Assembly: GCA_949752745.1 (NCBI GenBank) | Contig: OX457031.1 | Span: 44,332,269-44,396,268 of the forward strand | DNA length: 64,000 bases | DNA from: Protula sp. h YS-2021 | Lineage: Eukaryota; Annelida; Polychaeta; Sabellida; Serpulidae | Reading direction: 5' to 3' | In this document: positions 44,121 to 57,029 of the stretch, piece by piece | Layout of the letters: each line of letters begins with the position of its first letter | How positions within the stretch are numbered: the first letter of the stretch is position 1 | Program-made: the position numbers and the translations under genes | Notes under the pieces: generated by a model | Told to the model about the DNA's origin: nothing | The model's database searches: none | Seen by the model: only the letters and a program-made list of their open reading frames with translations

Positions 44121-44995
44121 CAGTAAAACCTCTCTATTAAGTACAGCGAGGGACCGAGCATTTCTGTTCTTAATAGACAGGTGTCCCTTTTCTTCAAAAA
44201 TTTTTCACCGAATAGTACTTTTTCATCAAGTGTCTTTGAAAAATACACTTAAGCTTTGCTCATTTTTCTTCACAAATATTTCACAGAATAATACTGGAAC
44301 ACTGCTACTACAACCCTAATAAACCTCGAATAAGCCAGTGAATTCAATTCATCACTTTTAGACCAGATACACATTCTTTTCATTTGTACATTTTTGGCAT
44401 CATTAAACTGATCCAAATAAACATCTTTCTTTTGCAAAATGTTTGCAATTTGCGTTTTGCTACAATTAAATTCATCTGCCAATTTTCGAACACTTTTGCC
44501 ATTGCTAGCCTTGATTATTTTCATTTTTTCCGCCAGTGAAAATCATTTCTCTTCCGCTTAACATCTCCCATTTAGATTTTTTGAAGCGATATCTCTGTAT
44601 TTCAATTGCAATTCAGAATGAATTACCCTTAAGCACCCCCAATAATTTATAGCAAAAAGATAACTCCGTAATGTAATTTTCTTACCAATTCAAGTCCAAA
44701 CAATACGTGAAATGACGTATTCAGGTTTTGCTTAAGATCAATAAGCAGGGAATAAGGGGGCATGCAGCATTGGGGTTTTGTTTGTTTGAGGTGAAAGACT
44801 GCTGTCCTCAGCAGACAGGTTAATTTCAATGCATTTACTGAGTTACGGACAAATAAAAGTGTCCTTTTGTGCCTAATTCACAGGTGTTCCTAATTGACAG
44901 GGTAGTTTAACATACAAGTCAAAGGGACTGACAGAAAGTGTCCCTGATGTACAGGTGTCCTTAATAGACAGGGGTCTTTAGCACAGGTTTTACTC
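44121..44995 (-). mobile_element. pogo/Tigger-type element, internally deleted
   Basis: The left end cagtaaaacctctctattaa and right end (reversed) gagtaaaacctgtgctaaag are TIRs with further ACAGGTGTCC and TTAATAGACAGG repeats. The element is flanked by TA on both sides, the Tc1/mariner-pogo target. Inside on the minus strand (44270-44524) is the N-terminal CENP-B/pogo helix-turn-helix: SVRKLADEFNCSKTQIANIL. The catalytic domain is missing, so it is non-autonomous. Confidence 0.85.
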
Positions 44996-45415
44996 TATAT
45001 TTCACTCCATAAACATATATGGGATAAAAATCTCAAGATCTACCACGCATGTTACGTTATAGCCATAAGTAATTTTTTGTTGATATGTAGCATGTGATCA
45101 TACAACAATGGCTGTTGCATTATTTGCATTCAGTTTTCCGTTTCATCCACTCTCTGAGATGAAGCATGACCGCATTTGATTCTTTGTTTCTTTCAAACCA
45201 TTGTGATACTGGCGTTTCTTTCAAAAAATTATATGTAATCTGTAATCTTATACCTTATCTTCAGTTAAAAAATAATAATTCCTAACTGCATGACCAAAAT
45301 CAATCGGATTAACTACACCAAATCAGAATAGGGAAGCAGCAAATAAGATGAGAGTGTTAATGACGAACATTTCGTAGATAGATTAATGAAGGAGAAACGT
45401 TTGGATTATATAAAC

Positions 45416-46355
45416 GGTATCCAGACACCTCGTAACCGGACATCTCGTAACCGACATCTCGTAACCGAAATCTCGTAACCGGACATTTCGTAACCGGACA
45501 TCTCGTAACTTTTGGAGAAATGGGACATCTCGTAACCAGAAAATTTCAATGACTTTTTGATATTTTTTTATAAATTTAACTTTATTCTAAGTACCACTTT
45601 TCGTGAGTATATCAGACCGGAGATTTTTGTTTAATTTTGAGCATGATTTACATTTGGATTATCATCAGTTAAATTACAGATCTGCTTAGATAAAAGACAA
45701 CCAAATGAACCACATCATTTGCAAATCACGGCAAGATTTGGACAATCAATTCAGATTAAAATTTAACAACAGATTAGGATAAGAAAATCTATAGATGTAG
45801 TAAGATGAAAGATTGTGAGCTGAATCCACATCATCGCCAAATTGCGGCAAGCAAGGATTAGGATCAACTCGTCGGATTAAGATTTAAATTTAGTGACTGA
45901 TCTATTCAGAACACAGATTTATAGCACATGCTGGACAATTGGAAATAAATCATCTCAAGCAATCTAAGTTAATTCGAAAATGCGGCAAGGATGAATCCAC
46001 ATCAGCCAGGTAAGGCATATAAATAGGCGGCAAAAACCAAAACCAATCATTCAGCTAATCAGTCTTTGATAAGAGATAATGGAATTTATAGAAAGTATTC
46101 GCGGAAAACCCAAGCTATGTCTTCACGGACGGGAGAATTACGAAAATGACGAGTGATTCTGTGACTCTTACTCAGTTGTGATAATGTACAGTCAGTTGTG
46201 ATAATGTGAACTCAGTTGTGATATCGTGACTTTCAAACTGTCAATAGAAATAACCAGTTTCTCAGCTGTAAGATTTCATGCTTTTTTCTTGGTTACGAGA
46301 TGTCCCACTTTTTTCAAAAGTTACGAGATGTCCGGTTACGAGATGTCTCGGATTC
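45416..46355. mobile_element. 940-bp element with repeated termini and 8-bp TSD
   Basis: The left end carries about six tandem copies of a 15-bp unit, ccggacatctcgtaa; the right end carries three in inverted orientation. ATATAAAC flanks both sides (45408-45415 and 46356-46363), consistent with an 8-bp target duplication. No coding sequence was seen. An 8-bp TSD fits hAT among others. Confidence 0.8.
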
Positions 46356-46369
46356 ATATAAACAGGACT

Positions 46370-48120
46370 AATAATTGTTAAGATTAAACAGTAATGTTCC
46401 GAACATGAGTCATCTTATAATAATGGCAATTAAAAGCATTTATATACATGAACCACAAGAACGACAAAACAAGGCCTAATATAGTGAATGTAAACATTTT
46501 TGTAGTAAAAGCATGTCTTTAATGGGAAATCAAAAACTGTATCAGTTGGTCCATTGGCACCAAGTGAAGAGTTTAGTTCGTTTTCTTGCCAGTCTTTGGC
46601 TCACATATATTTGCTGAGGATCATGTGGCAAGGCACATATTAACTAATTTTAAGTCAATAGAAAGCCTATACTATAAACATAATTCTCACAAAGCGACCT
46701 TTATAAGTACATAACTGGAAACAATAGATACCGGCAATGATCTATAACTTAGTACATCAACTCATTTGCAAAATAAAAGTTTATGAGAAAACATTTAAAG
46801 ACAAAAAAAGAAAAACACACAGTACAGAAGTAGTCAATGCCAGAAACCGCCATCGCCATTATAAGATAATTATGGACATCGCTTTCTCTCAGATAGAAAC
46901 ATCTAATACTCAGTCTTATGTTGAATAGATCATTGAAAAAATACAGTTCGTTAGCTGACCTTTGCAGTGAGATCAAGGTCAGGGGTTTTCACACTCTCTG
47001 CATATTATTTTAGTGTGTGATAATTATAGTGTGCAAATATCAGATGGCTTAATTTGAAGGACACTTCCAACAAGGTTATTGCGAGTAATTTGCATGAGAA
47101 TTTAGTGTGTTCATACACAGGAAAAAATAGCTTCTTTGTCCATGAGTTTTAACTTTCTAAATGCGCATTTCTTAACTTTTTCTGAATAATCTTGTCATTA
47201 CTGTTAGAGAAGGAATTTTAAGGCTAATGCCCGTTTTGTGCCAGTTTTAAGTAAAATCACTTCTTTTCCACCACGCTGTTTAAAAGAGTGAAGTGGTTGG
47301 TTATTTTGGCATTAATTTTTTTTCCATTTATTTTTGTCATAGCAAAGCCTAATTTTATTTTGGCTGTTTTCTTTCTTCGGTATGTTTAAAAAGCAATTGC
47401 TATAAAAAAGCAAGATCATATTCTAAATAGATATAGATCATATTTTTTACCACGTGAATTAAAAACATGCTGTCTTTTATCCCTTGCGTGGGTTTTCCCT
47501 GCATGCAAAACACATGATTTATTTGGGCTTTTTCACAGCTTGAATAATATACAAAGTTACGTCATAATTCAGAGATTCCATTGAAAGTAGAAAAAGCAAA
47601 ATACAAGGAACGCAGTTATTTTATCGCTGAAAGTCTAGTTATAAGACATTTGTTTGGTAAACTATTTCGGATTTGTAAAATATCTATGCGTAGTTCTTAG
47701 TAGTTCATATTTATGCCACATTGGAGATTCATACTTTTACTTTGTCAATACTTCTTACGTTACTGTCATTTTTTGCACAGTTGTTTACAAAATATGATGT
47801 AGTTCTGGGTAAAAGTAACAGATATAGATTGTCAAATAAGAAATTTAAAATAATGCTATACAGACTCAAGTATAAAAATGATAAATGGCCAAATTACTAG
47901 AACCAAAATGCGAATGCTGTATTTGAACATCCAAGAAACGGTTTTTGTAAAGGTAATCCTATATTTTTCTCAAAGGAAGTAATTTTGTCAACGGCAACTT
48001 GTCAAGAATTTTGTTGATCTCGGATGACCACATCAGTTTTTGGGTGTTGCAAAAAATATTTTAAAGAAAACTTTATAATTGAGGATCTAGAACATTTTAG
48101 GAATAGACTGATTTAGCAAA
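46370..48120. other. AT-rich intergenic DNA, no gene recognised
   Basis: No coding exon, RNA gene or clear repeat was identified. Confidence 0.4.
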
Positions 48121-48284
48121 GTGTACTCCAAAACTCGGCCGTTTTTGTTACCGAGTAGCGAAAATTACATTTAGCTCCACAAAAGTTACCATACTGTAGA
48201 CTTAAAAATTTAAAATTCCACAAAGAGCCACTTTAAAAGTAGTGTTGTATGGAATGCCATTTTCACATTTATTAGGGAATTATT

Positions 48285-49070
48285 GATATCAAGAATTAAT
48301 TTTTGATCTCAAAAATTGATCTTTTGATATCAAATATTAATTTTTGATCTCAGGATATTCATATTTTGATATCAAGAATTTTCGTATCTGTAATTATATT
48401 TTTGATATCTCTAAATGTATTCTTGATCTTCAAAAATAATTCTTGATATCAAAAATATTTAGAGATATCAAGAAATATTTATTGATATCAAAAATGATTG
48501 AATGATATCTAAAATAGCTTTTAGATCAAAAATTCAATTCTTGAGAGCAAAATTGAAACATTTGATAGCAAAATATCAATTTTGAGCTCAATAATTTATT
48601 TTCTTTTTATTGATATTGAGAATTTATTTCAGACATCATTATTTCAAAATGAGATTTTATTTTGTATTTGAAAATTGCAAATGGTTTTTTGATCTCAAAA
48701 ATTTATTTTTTATATCAAAATATTAGTCTATTTTTTGCATACAAAATTCAGAAGCACACATAAAATAATGCTGGTCCGTGAACACAAAATCTTTCATTTA
48801 ATTTTTTACTGTACAAAAAAGATGCAATTCTTGAGATCAAAAATTGTGCTGTTATCATTGATATCAATAATTCAGGTTTTCACCTCCAAAATATAATTGA
48901 TGTTTTGTTAAATTTTATATAAATTTGTGTCTTTATTAAGATTTTTAGGTTTGTAAATTGATTTTTTGATCTCAAAAATCAATTTTTGCCAACTGAAATT
49001 CAATTATTGATAGCAAAATATAAATACAATTATTTACTGATATCTTTAATTATATTTTGATATTAGAAAT
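48285..49070. repeat. Field of GATATC/GATCTC palindromes
   Basis: Over about 800 bp, variants of ttttgatatcaaaaatt and ttttgatctcaaaaatt recur every 20-40 bp in both orientations. They are too diverged for a fixed period. Confidence 0.85.
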
Positions 49071-49337
49071 AGGCATTAAATGTTAAAACGGCATGCCATA
49101 GTGTTGCGATGCCAGTTGCATTAAAACTAGATAACACAGGTTTAAACATACTTTTCCAGTCGATATAGTGTTTTAGGCTAGCTTTTGTTGCAATGTGGTT
49201 GTGATTGGTCTCAGCCATAGATCAAAGTCTTAAACTCGTTGTTTAGCAGTTTCTGTTAATCGCAACCAACACCCTACTTTCTCTGACGTCTAATCAACGT
49301 CTTTGGTGCAACGTTGAACAGCTATCGGAAACTCTTT

Positions 49338-49345
49338 TATATAAA
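49338..49345 (+). promoter_or_regulatory. TATA box, forward
   Basis: TATATAAA with an upstream CCAAT-like gattggtc near 49203. Downstream, 49395-49736 is open (113 codons) but lacks a good ATG, and AATAAA follows at 49735. The transcription unit is possible but unproven. Confidence 0.35.
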
Positions 49346-49798
49346 TCAGGAACTGTTTCGACTTCCATTTAGAACCCGTTCGCAATGTTAAGACGTGCAT
49401 AATCGAAAGTCAGCAGCTAGACGTTTGAATTCCATAATCAATAAAAAACAGATTTTTCTCCGATGCTCTGAAGTGTTCTATGTCACGTCTGAGAAACGTA
49501 TAATACATTATTGTAAGATCTTAAGCGGTAATATAACACAACAGCGCAACGATTTTGCAACAGAAAGAGGCTACCTGTTCCTTTATACAAATGCTTCACT
49601 TTCTAGCCAATGGTTTTGTAAATTAAGTCGAAACCTGAAAATGGCAAAACAAAACGAAAAAAAAAACAGAAGAGAAGACTATAGGACTTCGAATTTTGAA
49701 ACAAATATTAACTTTTTTTATACAGACCGTGTTTAATAAATAAATAAGCAATAATAAAGGAAAATATACTTGGTAAACCAAATATACTTACTTTGCAA

Positions 49799-49933
49799 TC
49801 AATTAAATTGTAAATACAACTTGCACTGATATTTTGTGCATATGAATTCAAATCTATTGCATTCTTGTTCAGTACCTTGGCGATCAAGATTTGCACGAAA
49901 TTGAAGCTGAATTTTTTTCATACGTTCTGCCAT
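49799..49933 (-). CDS. Possible 44-aa small protein
   Basis: Reads MAERMKKIQLQFRANLDRQG and ends CKLYLQFN, with TTTAAATA about 100 bp upstream (50035-50042). An alternative reading is a first exon with donor CGCCAAG|gtactg. No family was recognised, and it could be chance. Confidence 0.25.
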   Translation of the reverse strand: MAERMKKIQLQFRANLDRQGTEQECNRFEFICTKYQCKLYLQFN

Positions 49934-50049
49934 TTTCAGCGCAATCTAATGAACTATACACGCACTCATCGAATAGCCAAACAGCAGTATCAAGTACAGT
50001 GAGGGAAATTGTTCTTACTGCATCCCGAGTGTGTATTTAAAAGAGACGC

Positions 50050-51850
50050 AAGATTTTAAGCATATTTGTAAGACACGCAATCGCATGGGGAAACTGCCAG
50101 TGCCTTCAACTTCATTTCTTTGTAATGCCAAATTTTCTGTTTTAAATGAACTGAATATCAGCATCAAAAAGCCAAAATCACAATTCCGATAAATTGATGT
50201 CCTAGTGACATCACAACTGTGTGGTGCATTTTACTCTCGAGCAATAACTGCAACTATTTTCGAGATAGGTAGCTTAAAAAAATCATGACCATCCTAAGTG
50301 GCCGATTATGACGGTAGAGGTAAAAATGTTATCGCTTCCAACAAGTTCCCATAGCCATTTATAAAATGTGCCAAAATTCGTTTTTCTGAGCTTTCGCCGT
50401 TACGGTTGTGTGCAAAACAAAGAAAAAACGATGTGAAAAAGCCAAAATAGATAAATAAATTAAAAGAAAAAGAAGACATATTTTCACAATTTCAACATAC
50501 ACTTCCTTTTATCATAACAAATTGTAGGCTTGCTATTTGTATTTCAAGAGAGCTTGAATAATCACAGTGAACACACGCAAGATACGTTGCAACAAACACA
50601 ATGACGTACGCATAAATTGGATGTAATTACTTTTTTACTTTTTCCTTTGCCCTGACCAGTACTTTGCAGAACTTGCATTATATACGTTGCATTTCTAGAA
50701 CAGTGTGCAGCACCAAAATTGAAATATTCACATTTCCATCCGAAGACATTGAAACCAAATTTCTTCCAGTAGCATACATGTGCAGTCTTGTATGCGATAC
50801 ACGGGGTGAACTGGTTTTTTCACCTTTGTCGGGGCGATCTATGCAATAATCCAATACCTTGCTTATATTCTTGACTTGTTATATATTAGTACAAGAGTAC
50901 GGAATATCTTTGGGTTTGAATTATTTTTTAACAATTTAACTCAGTTTCCGTGTCTTGTACAGCCGCATTAGACCTGATAAATATAAATATTTTCACATGC
51001 ACCAAATGACATAACTGTGTTTCTGGTAAAAACAGAGATTGGTTAGATTTTTAAAATTTATTACAAAAGGTTGCGAGGTTAAATTTATTAAAAAAGATTG
51101 CGAGGTTTATTGATGAAATTATTGGCAAAATTTAAAAAATCTCCTGAGCCTTTACCACTGTTCAATAAAAATGCGAACCATGATTAAACCTCGTATATAT
51201 TGTTTATGTATATGCAATGTAAGTGCACATTATAAGACGGATTCTACTAGTCTTTCAGTATTGGGATGAGTTAAATCAATGGATCAGTTTTTGTATGAAA
51301 AAGCAATCTGAAAGTTGTAGTCAAATATATAGTGTAAGAAGTAGAGTTTTTTAAAGAAATAGACTTCTCTACGACAGATCTTAAAAAGCTTCTTTGGAAG
51401 CAATAGAAGCGGCATCCCTAAAATAATTAAGTGAATTTGAATTATAGGCTCATCGTACAGTTTTTCACAACTGAAACAGAAATTTTAGTTAAAATGAAAT
51501 ATAAAACGAAATATATCTTCTGAAACCGTGCTCAATTCTGCGTAGATGGCATGATATATGTGAGAATATACAGCAAAATAACAAGAATTTAAATTTTAAA
51601 ACATTGGTTGTTTTACGAATTTAAAATAATACAAGGATTATATACAAATTTATATCTATTTAAGCAAAGCAACCAATCAAAGAACCATGCAATATGAACA
51701 TAAACCAGTTTTTATCGACACCATATTTTGCATTTCTAGAAAAACTAAGAATTTGATACAAATTTAATCTCTCGGTCGATAAGTTCAAATTTAAATAAAA
51801 TGAAATTTACTGGTCGAATCCCAACTAAAATGCATTATCATTTTAGTTGT
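50050..51850. other. Intergenic, no gene recognised
   Basis: Parts of 50215-50410 resemble the 36.6/42.2-kb repeat family (ctcgaaaatag, cgataacatttttacc). Otherwise AT-rich. Confidence 0.4.
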
Positions 51851-51858
51851 TCATTGCT

Positions 51859-52389
51859 CTATGTCTTTGGTGTTTTAATAACACACATCCTTGAAATGTA
51901 ATCAACCATATGTTCCCCTATGCATGCAGCAAACAGCCATGCCGGTGCGTACAACAATGTAATTAGGCCCATAAAATTAAGTGGATAGTTGCTATAATCC
52001 CACGGACAAGCGTTGAACTGACGCAAAAATAAGCCGGCAGCAAATTCCCATGTGTAGCACATAAGTAAATATATTGTCATGCGAGCGAACCACTGAACAC
52101 CCTTCATATGAAATAGGTAGATGTATACGTATTCTCCCACAAAACTACACGATCCGTATATAAAGAAAGAAGAGAGAGATGAATACCCCTTTAGTTCTAA
52201 TCCGCCACCATGTACCAAAAAGTCAACAACTGCTGTGAAAACTACTTCGTAGCAAAACCCATGAATACCATACAAGTAAAACTTAATTGATTGTGGCAGC
52301 GGTTCGAATGTCTGTTGCACTAACCGATTATTCATTGCGCTTGTGCTACCAGTTGGGCAAAACAACGTAGCAAATGTCTGTCTTAACAT
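51859..52389 (-). CDS. TMEM229-family multi-pass membrane protein
   Basis: 176 residues from the first ATG, or 158 from a second ATG at 52335; TMEM229B is about 167 residues. Hallmarks are FYLYGIHGFCYEVVFTAVVD, then a tryptophan-rich helix with WEFAAGLFLRQFNACPWDYS and LNFMGLITLLYAPAW, almost the same as the RQFNACPWDYS...FMGLITLEY core of TMEM229B. Four membrane-spanning segments are likely. The cellular function of the family is poorly known. The frame is uninterrupted, with no intron needed; an in-frame stop lies upstream near 52457. It could be an intact single-exon gene or a young retrocopy. The second ATG fits family length better. Confidence 0.87.
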   Translation of the reverse strand: MLRQTFATLFCPTGSTSAMNNRLVQQTFEPLPQSIKFYLYGIHGFCYEVVFTAVVDFLVHGGGLELKGYSSLSSFFIYGSCSFVGEYVYIYLFHMKGVQWFARMTIYLLMCYTWEFAAGLFLRQFNACPWDYSNYPLNFMGLITLLYAPAWLFAACIGEHMVDYISRMCVIKTPKT

Positions 52390-52459
52390 CCGATGAAACA
52401 AGCATATACTATTGTCAATTACGGGTTTTGAACAAAAACAACTTTTAATTACACATTGC

Positions 52460-54600
52460 TATATAATCAAGCCATATGTTCTAAGTTGGCGTATTTATCC
52501 TTGCATGGGTTGTTGCTTATAAATTTGAAACTATAGAAATACTCCTTGTCTGAAATGTTCATTCTTTTAGGTTATTTTTGATCAAATGAAAATTAAATTC
52601 TGCATGCAAGGAAACCGTTTGGCACATCAAATTATGCGTGCAAGTTTGTTTGAAGGACGCTAAAAATTCTTCAAACAAGTTATTCAATATTGAGTAAAGT
52701 ATTGCGTGTGAATGTATAGCAAAAGCACTTACAAATGCAGAAGACGTCTAATTGGCAACTTCTGTTTAGCAATGATTACATTATATTACTAGTAACAAAA
52801 AAATTTACTATATTGATTTTAATGCTTTTGTTTTTTTTTTACATCAGTCAGAGTTAATTAATCTTTCTGACAACTTTTATGCTTGCATTACGTTTTGTGC
52901 AAAGATGATTACTGTTATGTACAAACGAGAAGTCGAATTCTAAAAACGCACCTAGATTCCAGGTTAGCGGGACACGGTTAATCGATTATTATCCATGGTT
53001 AGTGGGTCATTTGCGATGCCCATCTTTTGTGTTTGAAGAACAACATTAAAAAAATGCAGTCTACGTTTCATTTACCTTCAAACAGTTATCGTTTATCTAT
53101 GTGGTGATCTTCAGAACAGCCCATTCTAATGCGTGGGATGTATCGCGTTGTGATGTGAGGGATTTCAGATCGGTGGATTTCATCAACTGGTTGTCGGAAA
53201 ATGAATGAAAAATTATAAGTAACATCCGTAATAACACTCCTACGGTCAAAGTGTATTCGTTATATATTTTTGAGCTTAACATATACCTTGTGGCCTGTCA
53301 CATTACACCCAAATCAGATCAACTTACGGTTCGATATAGTCACAACCTGTGATTGACCTTGGAGATAAGGTCGTAACCATCTGATGACAGTTATAAATCT
53401 CTTAGTTTCATCCAAGATAAGTTGTTTGAATTGATGGAAATATGCTCTATCACTGCGAACATCAACATTCTGTTAATTTTGGTCTTGAAATATGACGCAT
53501 TCGTAGCATATGTGTAGGTCAGAGTGTTCTGACAGTTAATATGCTTTTAACGTTGCTTTCCGTCTTTCAATACTTAGTGAGCTTTCAGTTTCAATTTATA
53601 AGCACGCTGGTTGCTTTCTAAGCCGGTCTTACTACAGTATCCTTCATGTCGACGATACTGACGGTTAGTGTCCAGTAGCCCACTATTATGCCAAGGTTCG
53701 TGTGGCTTATTAGTGATCTGAGTACCTGAACATAGGCATGTAGTAATTTACTCGTCGAGGTATTGTGCCGATCAACTAAGATATCAAGGTTCCTAATATA
53801 TTCAAAATGAGAAGAGAAATTGTCCAGACCTCGTCATTTTTTGACATCCTTTATTTTGCGAAATTCTATCGCCTAGGGAATTTGGAACGAAACATGGAAT
53901 TATTCAATGAATTCAGTTCAATGAAGTGGTCTGATATTTCATTTACGAGATATAATTTAAGATCTGATTTCAAGAGAATTCATTGTAAAGACGTCGCTAG
54001 TTTCATCACTGAAAACCTTGAAAGAGCACAAAATGTTAGGGACAGACTTTGAATCCTTGTAGTGATCTAATTGTATCTCGTCATATCGAAAAATATATTT
54101 AGGTATGCGCTACATTATGTATTCTTCGGTTATGAAAGTTTTATACTTAGTCGATTCTTTGAATTGTTCTCTTTTCATTGTCTTAGCAGACTAAATCAGC
54201 TTATTGCAGAAGAATGTACTTTTCAAAAAATCACTCTCCTTCTCTTGTACTGTTGCTCTTGTCAAGTGTATAAATTTCCATAAGGAAAGGTGTGAACAAT
54301 TTATTGTTGAGGGTCTATTTCAGATAGAAATTTAAAATTTAAATGTGCTTCGCATGGAGAAATACATGCTAAAATGGAAAGAAAACGGTGTTAATCTTTT
54401 TAGTAATCTGCAACTATATCACAGAAACTTTGTCTCGCTTTGTCATGATTATTTTCTACTTGTCCTACTTGTCTTTTGTCTCATAGATGTCTGGGAATAA
54501 AAAACAGCTTTTTATCTTAGCATACCTTAGCTGTTTCAAATGACAATATAACCTATAACTATTTCAACTTGTATCTCGTGGTAAGAGGCTGTGTCTTAAG
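52460..54600. other. Intergenic, no gene recognised
   Basis: An 81-codon forward frame at 53807-54052 (starts MRREIVQTSSFFDILYFAKF) has ordinary-looking composition but no recognised domain or splice support. The rest is AT-rich. Confidence 0.35.
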
Positions 54601-54629
54601 GTAGGGATTCTCGCATGTGCTCTACCTGG

Positions 54630-55440
54630 GGTCTGTTTTTTTTCTTTTCTGCTAGCAATAGCAAGGTGGATTTGATGGATGATTTGACAGTAGCAGTGGA
54701 ACTCAGGCAGCAGATTTTGCTTTCAGCCTCTTACGGGGTGTCATGAGTTATGGCTGGTGGGTGTTTAACACCTTGAGCCCTGATGACAGTTTTCTTCACA
54801 CTGAATGTCAAGGAAACTTTTTCACAAACATGTGGCAGTCTGTCGGTAAGGTCCTGTAGCTTTGCTTCTGAGAAGAGAAATTCCATGATGGCTATTTACA
54901 CCGCTTAGATTTTACTAGAGGACGTCGCAGGTTAAATAGTTTCCCTGCAGCGAGTGTACATATGAATGTCATTCTCACCCTTGAAGGCGAAGCAGAGCAG
55001 TATCGGGGAAAAGATGCAGAAGAACGCAGCGGCTGGAACTCATCCTTGCTTTACCTCTTTTATTTGGAACTTATCAAACGTTGTGTTATCGAAGCTGACT
55101 GTGCTGCCCATGTTTTATGAATTTTACTAGGCTAAGTTTTGAGGTAGCCCATTTTTTCTAAGACTTTGTGCAGGCCTGACTTACTTTCTGTATCAAACGC
55201 TTTTGTCAGATCGACAAAGGATATGTACACATTTTTTAGTGTTCTTGGCATTTCCCTTGTAACAACCTCAACCAAAATAGCATATAAATCATTGATTCCT
55301 TTCAACAGAAACCGGCTGACCTTTGGGAGCAGACTCCATTAGCCGGTTATTGAAGCCACTATAGAGCTACCCTTCGAGACAATTTTCCAGGGATACCCAT
55401 TATCAAGATTCCTCTGTAGTTCCTGCAATCACCTTTCACC
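54630..55440 (-). pseudogene. Non-LTR retrotransposon reverse transcriptase relic
   Basis: Read right to left, broken minus-strand frames give NYRGILIMGIPGKLSRRVAL, VYISFVDLTKAFDTESKSG, then VKQG*VPAAAFFCIFS and TFSVKKTVI. These match the order of LINE reverse transcriptase blocks (NYRGI-GK; F.DLTKAFD; KQGC; S..KTE). Stops and shifts mark it as dead, and the catalytic FADD box is not clearly preserved. Confidence 0.85.
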
Positions 55441-55845
55441 TTAAATTCGTTCCCACAAGCCACTCTAGAGTAGCTCAGGTGCGCAAAAGATTTAAATCAA
55501 ACGAAAGAGACAGAAAATTTAGAGAGATAAAATGGATGTGTCCTGATTGCCTTTCTTGTATTTAGAAAGTACTGAACTTCTGGGAATACTGTAATACTGC
55601 ACAGATGGTGTATTATCGATCACATCATCAAAAACAATTCCAAGATCTGGCCTTATAAATTGAGAGTTTATAAACGTTTTCAATATAAGTAACTATATCA
55701 ATAAGGTCTTTTTTTATTGAGTTAATTATCTACCATTTTGTCACGTAGTCTCGAAGCAGATAGTTATTGAATGTTGCTGCCTATGCAAGCATGTAAAACT
55801 CCAGGATCTGGCTCCCAGGTAGCTCCTCTTTACTATTGCTCCGTA

Positions 55846-56176
55846 TAAGCCTAATCACATGTTGGGTGTTTCGAATAAAATGCGCAAGAATTTTAAATTT
55901 CGACAGCAAGGAAACCAGCAAAAAGAGATGGATGAATATGAGAAAAACAGCTCATACTCGAAACATAAAAGAAATTGAAATTTAAAACTATTTGTTAAAA
56001 CTAATATTAAATTTTTAAAATAGCATGCGGGTTGTTAAACAATTGCTCTCTTTGGTGCAAGAGAAATTTGATATGTAGGCAAAATCATTTCTTTCCTTTT
56101 GAAACGGTTAGTTTGTTTTCAAAACGCAGAATTTTTGCGCATTTTTTCGGAACACCCATGGCGTCATTTGTCTTAT
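55846..56176. mobile_element. Hairpin MITE, copy i
   Basis: Ends in TAAGCC-type TIRs: taagcctaatcacatgttgg and, reversed on the right, tggcgtcatttgtctta. Arms extend through gggtgtttcgaataaaatgc and its partner gcgcattttttcggaacacc. Confidence 0.75.
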
Positions 56177-56878
56177 ATCTCTTTGGCACAGTCGTCCATT
56201 GTTCAGGTAATAGGGTCAGGCTTTTCTTATCAAATCAGTGGAGTTGCTATCCGCCATCTGTATGGATGTGTGCAAATTTTTACTTAAAATGCTTCTTTAC
56301 TTGCGAGGATGGGGGGGGGGGGTGCGAAAGGTTACAGTGCATCCAAATTGGTGAAATGCAATAGGACATCTTCCATGGTTGGAAGCAAATTTCTTTTGCT
56401 ATGTATCGCAAAATAAATTATATTTCAGTCGAAAGTTGGCCAAATTTGTAAGTGTTTCCATTGATTCCCATGAGTCATTTACTTTGAATTTCTCATTTAA
56501 AATGTTGCTACTCTTACATCTTTCATCGGACTACTAACAAATATTTTGAATTTGTTACTGAAGTTGACCTAGTGATTAATATAGGACAAATAGTCGAATA
56601 GTTTTATTACATTCCAATACTCATTGCCTTTTGCTATTGTGGATTCGACTCCAACAGAGTGCTTGCATAAACGATTTCTTATGCAACGAATAGGCGGTCT
56701 CTGGTGGTAGCACAGTACGCGTTGATTATTTAGGTTATATGCAATAGATTTAATGTTTATTAAGGTGGTAAAGCTACAATCTGTAACAGAAAAATCGATT
56801 TCCAAAATCTACTGCTTTTTAGCGGCGACTTTATCGGGCTGATCTTATCACATCAGTGGAGGAGGGACAACCATTGTC

Positions 56879-57021
<143 letters not shown>

Positions 57022-57029
57022 TGCGTACG

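Noticed and set aside
45416..45535. Repeated units resembling a CRISPR-like array
   Set aside because: Units are adjacent without unique spacers, are mirrored in inverted form at the far end and lie in an animal genome. They are transposon termini.
56032..56364. Forward 110-codon frame (and 62749-63282 on both strands)
   Set aside because: Arms of the hairpin MITE; related frames arise in each copy.
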